Part shown: piece by piece, positions 6,608 to 8,270 of the stretch
Numbering within the stretch: position 1 is the stretch's first letter
Layout of the letters: every line of letters starts with the position of its first letter
NCBI GenBank assembly: GCA_031285245.1
Contig: JAITWN010000041.1
Location: 1-8,270, forward strand
Length of the DNA: 8,270 nt
DNA from: Chromatiales bacterium
GTDB lineage: Bacteria > Pseudomonadota > Gammaproteobacteria > SZUA-140
Direction of reading: 5' to 3'
Translations under genes and position numbers: made by a program
The notes under the pieces: model-generated
Told to the model about the DNA's origin: nothing
Seen by the model: the letters and a program-made list of their open reading frames with translations, nothing else
Database searches by the model: none

Positions 6608-7267
6608 ATGTTGCCCAATACTACAGCGCGCATGCCGTCAGCGGTGCTCAGCGAAAACAAGCTGATCCGCAACACCTACACGCTGCTGTCGATGACCTTA
6701 TTATTTAGCGCCCTGACCGCAGGCATTTCGATGGCGCTGAATCTGCCGCACCCCGGAATGATCATCACGATGGTCGGTTATTTCGGCCTGCTGTTCCTGA
6801 CCTACAAGCTGCAGAACAGCGCCTGGGGTCTGGCGGCGGTGTTTGCGTTGACAGGTTTCATGGGACTGACGCTCGGCCCGATCGTGGGCGCTTATCTGGC
6901 GCTGCCCAATGGGGATCAACTGGTGATGACCGCTCTCGGCGGCACTGGCGTCATTTTCCTCGGCTTGTCCGCTTATGCGCTCACCACGCGCAAGGACTTC
7001 AGCTTCCTCGGCGGCTTCCTGTTTGTTGGCATCCTGGTGGCCTTCCTCGGTGGCCTGGCGGCAGTGATCTTCTCGCTACCCGCAGTGAGCCTCGCGATCT
7101 CGGCGATGTTCATTCTGCTGATGTCGGGCTTCATCCTCTACCAGACCAGCCAGCTGATTCATGGCGGCGAAACCAACTACATTCTTGCCACCGTTTCGCT
7201 GTACGTCAGCATCTACAATCTCTTCACCAGCCTGCTACACCTGCTGGGCGCTTTCAGAGAAGAGTAA
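6608..7267 (+). CDS. yccA: Bax inhibitor-1 (BI-1/TMBIM) family membrane protein, YccA type
   Basis: This is a polytopic inner-membrane protein of the BI-1 family. E. coli YccA is a slow FtsH substrate that associates with the FtsH-HflKC complex and can restrain FtsH; overproduction of a stable form protects SecY from degradation at jammed translocons. From ATG 6608 the product is 219 residues, the same length I recall for E. coli YccA. It has a short hydrophilic N-terminus, IRNTYTLLSMTLLFSALTAG leading into the first helix, and seven predicted membrane segments overall. It also has YALTTRKDFSFLGG in a loop and the conserved HGGETNYILATVSLYVSIYN near the end. The ribosome-binding site CAGGAG (6591-6596) is 11 nt upstream. 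The gene is divergent from tRNA-Ser/miaA and is followed by its own terminator, so it appears monocistronic. Confidence 0.93.
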   Translation: MLPNTTARMPSAVLSENKLIRNTYTLLSMTLLFSALTAGISMALNLPHPGMIITMVGYFGLLFLTYKLQNSAWGLAAVFALTGFMGLTLGPIVGAYLALPNGDQLVMTALGGTGVIFLGLSAYALTTRKDFSFLGGFLFVGILVAFLGGLAAVIFSLPAVSLAISAMFILLMSGFILYQTSQLIHGGETNYILATVSLYVSIYNLFTSLLHLLGAFREE

Positions 7268-7287
7268 ACAGACTCATCTGCATCACT

Positions 7288-7318
7288 AAAAGGCCCCTTA
7301 TGGGGCCTTTTTCTTTCC
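7288..7318 (+). terminator. Intrinsic terminator of yccA
   Basis: A 10-bp perfect stem (7288-7297 with 7302-7311) with the loop TTAT is followed by a T-rich stretch (TTTTTCTTTCC), 21 nt after the yccA stop. The A-run on the left arm gives it some terminator character on the other strand too. It closes the yccA unit and separates it from the small genes that follow. Confidence 0.92.
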
Positions 7319-7326
7319 TACCCCGC

Positions 7327-7365
7327 CCGCTCGTAATATTTTAGTTGCCTTCTTCATACGAGCGG
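7327..7365. promoter_or_regulatory. 9-bp inverted repeat upstream of the small two-gene unit
   Basis: CCGCTCGTA (7327-7335) and TACGAGCGG (7357-7365) are perfect reverse complements separated by 21 nt, with arm centres 30 bp (about three helical turns) apart. The right arm overlaps the candidate -35/spacer region of the next promoter. This geometry suits a dimeric regulator bound to one face of the DNA, or a stem-loop. It lies clear of the yccA terminator. Confidence 0.4.
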
Positions 7366-7382
7366 ACTAGTCTTCCTACACT
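7353..7382 (+). promoter_or_regulatory. Weak candidate promoter for the small two-gene unit
   Basis: TTCATA (7353-7358) and TACACT (7377-7382), 18 nt apart, each match 4 of 6 consensus positions. Since a good terminator precedes and a strongly marked reading frame follows, some promoter must lie between 7319 and 7400 if the unit is transcribed independently. This is the best pair I see, but it is weak. Confidence 0.3.
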
Positions 7383-7404
7383 ACTCTTGTTAGGAGGATA
7401 GGTC

Positions 7405-7611
7405 ATGAAACAGTCGCTATTCAGTCGGTTCCAGCAACGATTCTTTCCCCACCTTTCTTCAGATAGGAGCAAATGCTGCCGATCAAAGCACCCGCAAGAT
7501 GACGCCGCGCATGAGGGTTTCAGAACCGTCCGGGGACGTGGACCGTTTTTGCTATCCTATGACGGGCGTGTGATCCCGTTACGCAAGGCACGTTTCTTGC
7601 GAGGACGTTAA
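7405..7611 (+). CDS. Small basic hypothetical protein, 68 residues
   Basis: I do not recognise this protein. Its main support is a near-perfect ribosome-binding site, AGGAGG (7392-7397), 7 nt before the ATG, and its place between a terminator and a well-supported downstream gene. The product is rich in Arg, Phe and Lys, has a KCCRSKH segment (paired Cys plus His near residues 23-29), and ends in the basic run LRKARFLRGR. There is no signal peptide or membrane helix. Codon choice is unlike the neighbours: several CGA, AGA, AGG, CTA and TTA codons appear in a very short gene. That fits an orphan, a recently acquired gene, or a leader ORF whose translation matters more than its product. It could pair functionally with the histidine-rich gene 53 bp downstream. 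Confidence 0.5.
   Translation: MKQSLFSRFQQRFFPHLSSDRSKCCRSKHPQDDAAHEGFRTVRGRGPFLLSYDGRVIPLRKARFLRGR
7582..7601 (+). other. Small hairpin at the end of the 68-residue ORF
   Basis: CGCAAG (7582-7587) and CTTGCG (7596-7601) form a perfect 6-bp stem around an 8-nt loop, inside the last codons of the small ORF. The sequence CGCAAG recurs at 7626-7631 within the next hairpin, so CTTGCG has two possible partners. Confidence 0.35.
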
Positions 7612-7635
7612 GCGGTTTGCCTGCGCGCAAGCCGC
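7612..7635 (+). other. Intercistronic hairpin before the histidine-rich gene
   Basis: GCGGTTTGC (7612-7620) pairs with GCAAGCCGC (7627-7635) over 9 bp, including one G.U, with a 6-nt loop. It starts immediately after the stop codon of the small ORF and ends 15 nt before the next ribosome-binding site. Only a weak T-rich stretch (ATGTTTCT) follows, so it would be at most a partial terminator; mRNA protection or attenuation are alternatives. Confidence 0.45.
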
Positions 7636-7664
7636 ATGTTTCTACCACCAAAGGAGAATCAATC

Positions 7665-7925
7665 ATGGGCAATCACGAGCACGGACACGAGCACCAGCAC
7701 GATCACAAGCATGCACATAGCCATGATCATGTGCATCCGGACGGCACCAAGCACGCGCATCCGCACGAGCATCAACATGCTCACGGCCACGAACATGCGC
7801 ATTCTCACCCGCATGATCACGGCAACGACAGCGGCCATTCGCATCAGCATGCGGACAAGGAGCTGAGCGACCACGAGCACTCGCACGCCGGTCACGACAA
7901 AGAGCCGCACACTCACGGCCATTGA
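7665..7925 (+). CDS. Histidine-rich small protein, putative metal-binding
   Basis: The ATG at 7665 follows AAGGAG (7651-7656) by 8 nt; an in-frame ATG at 7617 has no such site. The 86-residue product contains 33 histidines (38%). His occupies every second residue from 4 to 24 and from 30 to 52, then occurs in shorter HxH clusters to the C-terminal residue. The intervening residues are mostly Glu, Asp, Gln, Ala, Ser, Gly, Pro and Lys. There is no cysteine, aromatic residue, signal peptide or membrane segment, so it is probably cytoplasmic and disordered. His-rich tracts of this kind bind Ni, Zn, Cu or Co in proteins such as Hpn, HypB and SlyD tails, and CooJ. Storage, buffering or chaperoning of a metal is therefore a reasonable inference, but no metal can be assigned and no metal-enzyme gene is adjacent. 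Confidence 0.85.
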   Translation: MGNHEHGHEHQHDHKHAHSHDHVHPDGTKHAHPHEHQHAHGHEHAHSHPHDHGNDSGHSHQHADKELSDHEHSHAGHDKEPHTHGH

Positions 7926-7949
7926 TTTTGCTGCTTGTAAAACCAGATC

Positions 7950-7986
7950 TCTGCGCCGCCTCAGCATAACCCTGAGGCGGCGTAGA
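7950..7986. terminator. Strong hairpin between convergent genes, putative bidirectional terminator
   Basis: Arms 7954-7964 and 7972-7982 are a perfect 11-bp match around a 7-nt loop. The stem extends to about 15 bp (7950 with 7986) through one G.U pair. It lies in the 69-bp gap between the histidine-rich gene and the convergent STAS-domain gene, where a shared terminator is expected. Neither side has an adjacent T-run; on the minus strand TTTT comes about 8 nt later. If it terminates, it is not a canonical intrinsic site. Confidence 0.55.
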
Positions 7987-7994
7987 ATGCGGGT

Positions 7995-8270
7995 CTACTT
8001 CCCCACCAACCCTTCCTGAACGAGTACTGCGGCGCGCGTGAGACCGCTGCCAATATCGCGCTTCATTTCAAGCACGCCTCGCCGTCGCCGCAGACCGGTG
8101 CGACGCAATTGCAGCATCAGCCGGGGATGCAAGCCGCAGATAATCACCGCCACATTCTTGCGTCCGATATGCGCGATCATTTCCTGCAATAACACACTCG
8201 CGGTCATATCGAGCATCGTCACATCGCTCATATCGAGCATAACCACTTTTTTATCTGACATCGGCGTTTC
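7995..8270 (-). CDS. STAS-domain protein, C-terminal part, probably a SulP-family transporter (partial)
   Basis: The minus-strand frame is open to the window edge. It encodes a STAS-like fold: VVMLDMSDVTMLDMTASVLL contains the strand, the Asp-Met-Thr/Ser site and the helix start. It is followed by KNVAVIICGLHPRLMLQLRRTGL and a final helix, GSGLTRAAVLVQEGLV. In SulP anion transporters such a domain forms the cytoplasmic C-terminus and follows about 400 residues of membrane helices. The Met at 8261 has no ribosome-binding site, and codons for E-T-P precede it in frame, so it looks internal and the gene should continue beyond 8270. A stand-alone STAS or anti-sigma-antagonist-like protein cannot be excluded without the upstream sequence. 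Confidence 0.75.
   Translation of the reverse strand, partial: ETPMSDKKVVMLDMSDVTMLDMTASVLLQEMIAHIGRKNVAVIICGLHPRLMLQLRRTGLRRRRGVLEMKRDIGSGLTRAAVLVQEGLVGK

Noticed and set aside
5602..6708. Long plus-strand open frame (368 codons) covering miaA, the tRNA and the yccA leader
   Set aside because: It is antisense to miaA, whose motifs are intact, runs through a complete tRNA gene and the yccA promoter, and has no ribosome-binding site or recognisable domain.
7333..7359. NikR-type operator upstream of the histidine-rich unit
   Set aside because: The right half resembles TCATAC, but the left half does not match GTATGA and the overall span is 27 rather than 28 bp.
7612..7645. Intrinsic terminator between the small ORF and the histidine-rich gene
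   Set aside because: The hairpin is good, but only ATGTTTCT follows and the downstream gene has no clear promoter of its own, so full termination is unlikely.
7665..7925. Tandem DNA repeat or CRISPR-like array in the histidine-rich region
   Set aside because: The periodicity is at the protein level (alternating His). Codons and intervening residues vary and there are no repeat-spacer units.
7659..7967. Minus-strand open frame rich in Val and Met opposite the histidine-rich gene
   Set aside because: The His codons CAC and CAT read as GTG and ATG on the other strand, so the Val/Met-rich, membrane-like composition is an artefact of the plus-strand gene.

Overview
The window looks like chromosomal housekeeping DNA from a gammaproteobacterium of moderate-to-high GC. 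Three things point there: the co-directional order miaA-hfq-hflX-hflK-hflC-hisZ, a Hfq core that is nearly the E. coli sequence as I recall it, and hisZ following hflC as in pseudomonads and many betaproteobacteria. I cannot fix the order or genus. No transposase, phage gene or CRISPR array is visible.

Layout. Positions 1-106 are intergenic and hold a long imperfect inverted repeat. From 107 to 6422 everything lies on the minus strand. Read in transcription order it is tRNA-Ser(UGA) (6422-6333), miaA, hfq, hflX, hflK, hflC and hisZ; on synteny purA would be expected next, outside the window. The genes are tightly packed: hfq/hflX share TTGA and hflK/hflC share TAATG. A candidate heat-shock (sigma-32-like) promoter overlaps the end of miaA just ahead of hfq. 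Divergent from the tRNA, on the plus strand, is yccA (6608-7267), a seven-helix Bax-inhibitor-1 family protein, which ends in a textbook intrinsic terminator. Next comes a small plus-strand unit (about 7327-7925): a 68-residue basic orphan ORF with an excellent ribosome-binding site, two small hairpins, and an 86-residue protein that is 38% histidine. A strong hairpin separates this unit from the convergent 3' end of a STAS-domain gene, probably a SulP-type anion transporter, which runs off the right edge.

How the genes fit together. MiaA prenylates A37 of tRNAs that read UNN codons, and the tRNA-Ser(UGA) beside it carries the A36-A37-A38 substrate motif. Hfq (sRNA chaperone), HflX (ribosome-splitting GTPase) and HflK/HflC (regulators of the FtsH membrane protease) form the classic stress and quality-control operon. 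YccA is, in E. coli, an FtsH substrate that associates with HflKC, so its position here is functionally suggestive. HisZ is the regulatory subunit for short-form HisG and is probably a passenger at the operon end.

The least explained and most interesting stretch is 7320-7990. It contains the orphan ORF, a promoter-overlapping inverted repeat, hairpins with a possible alternative pairing, and the histidine-rich protein. A metal-buffering role is plausible but is inference only.
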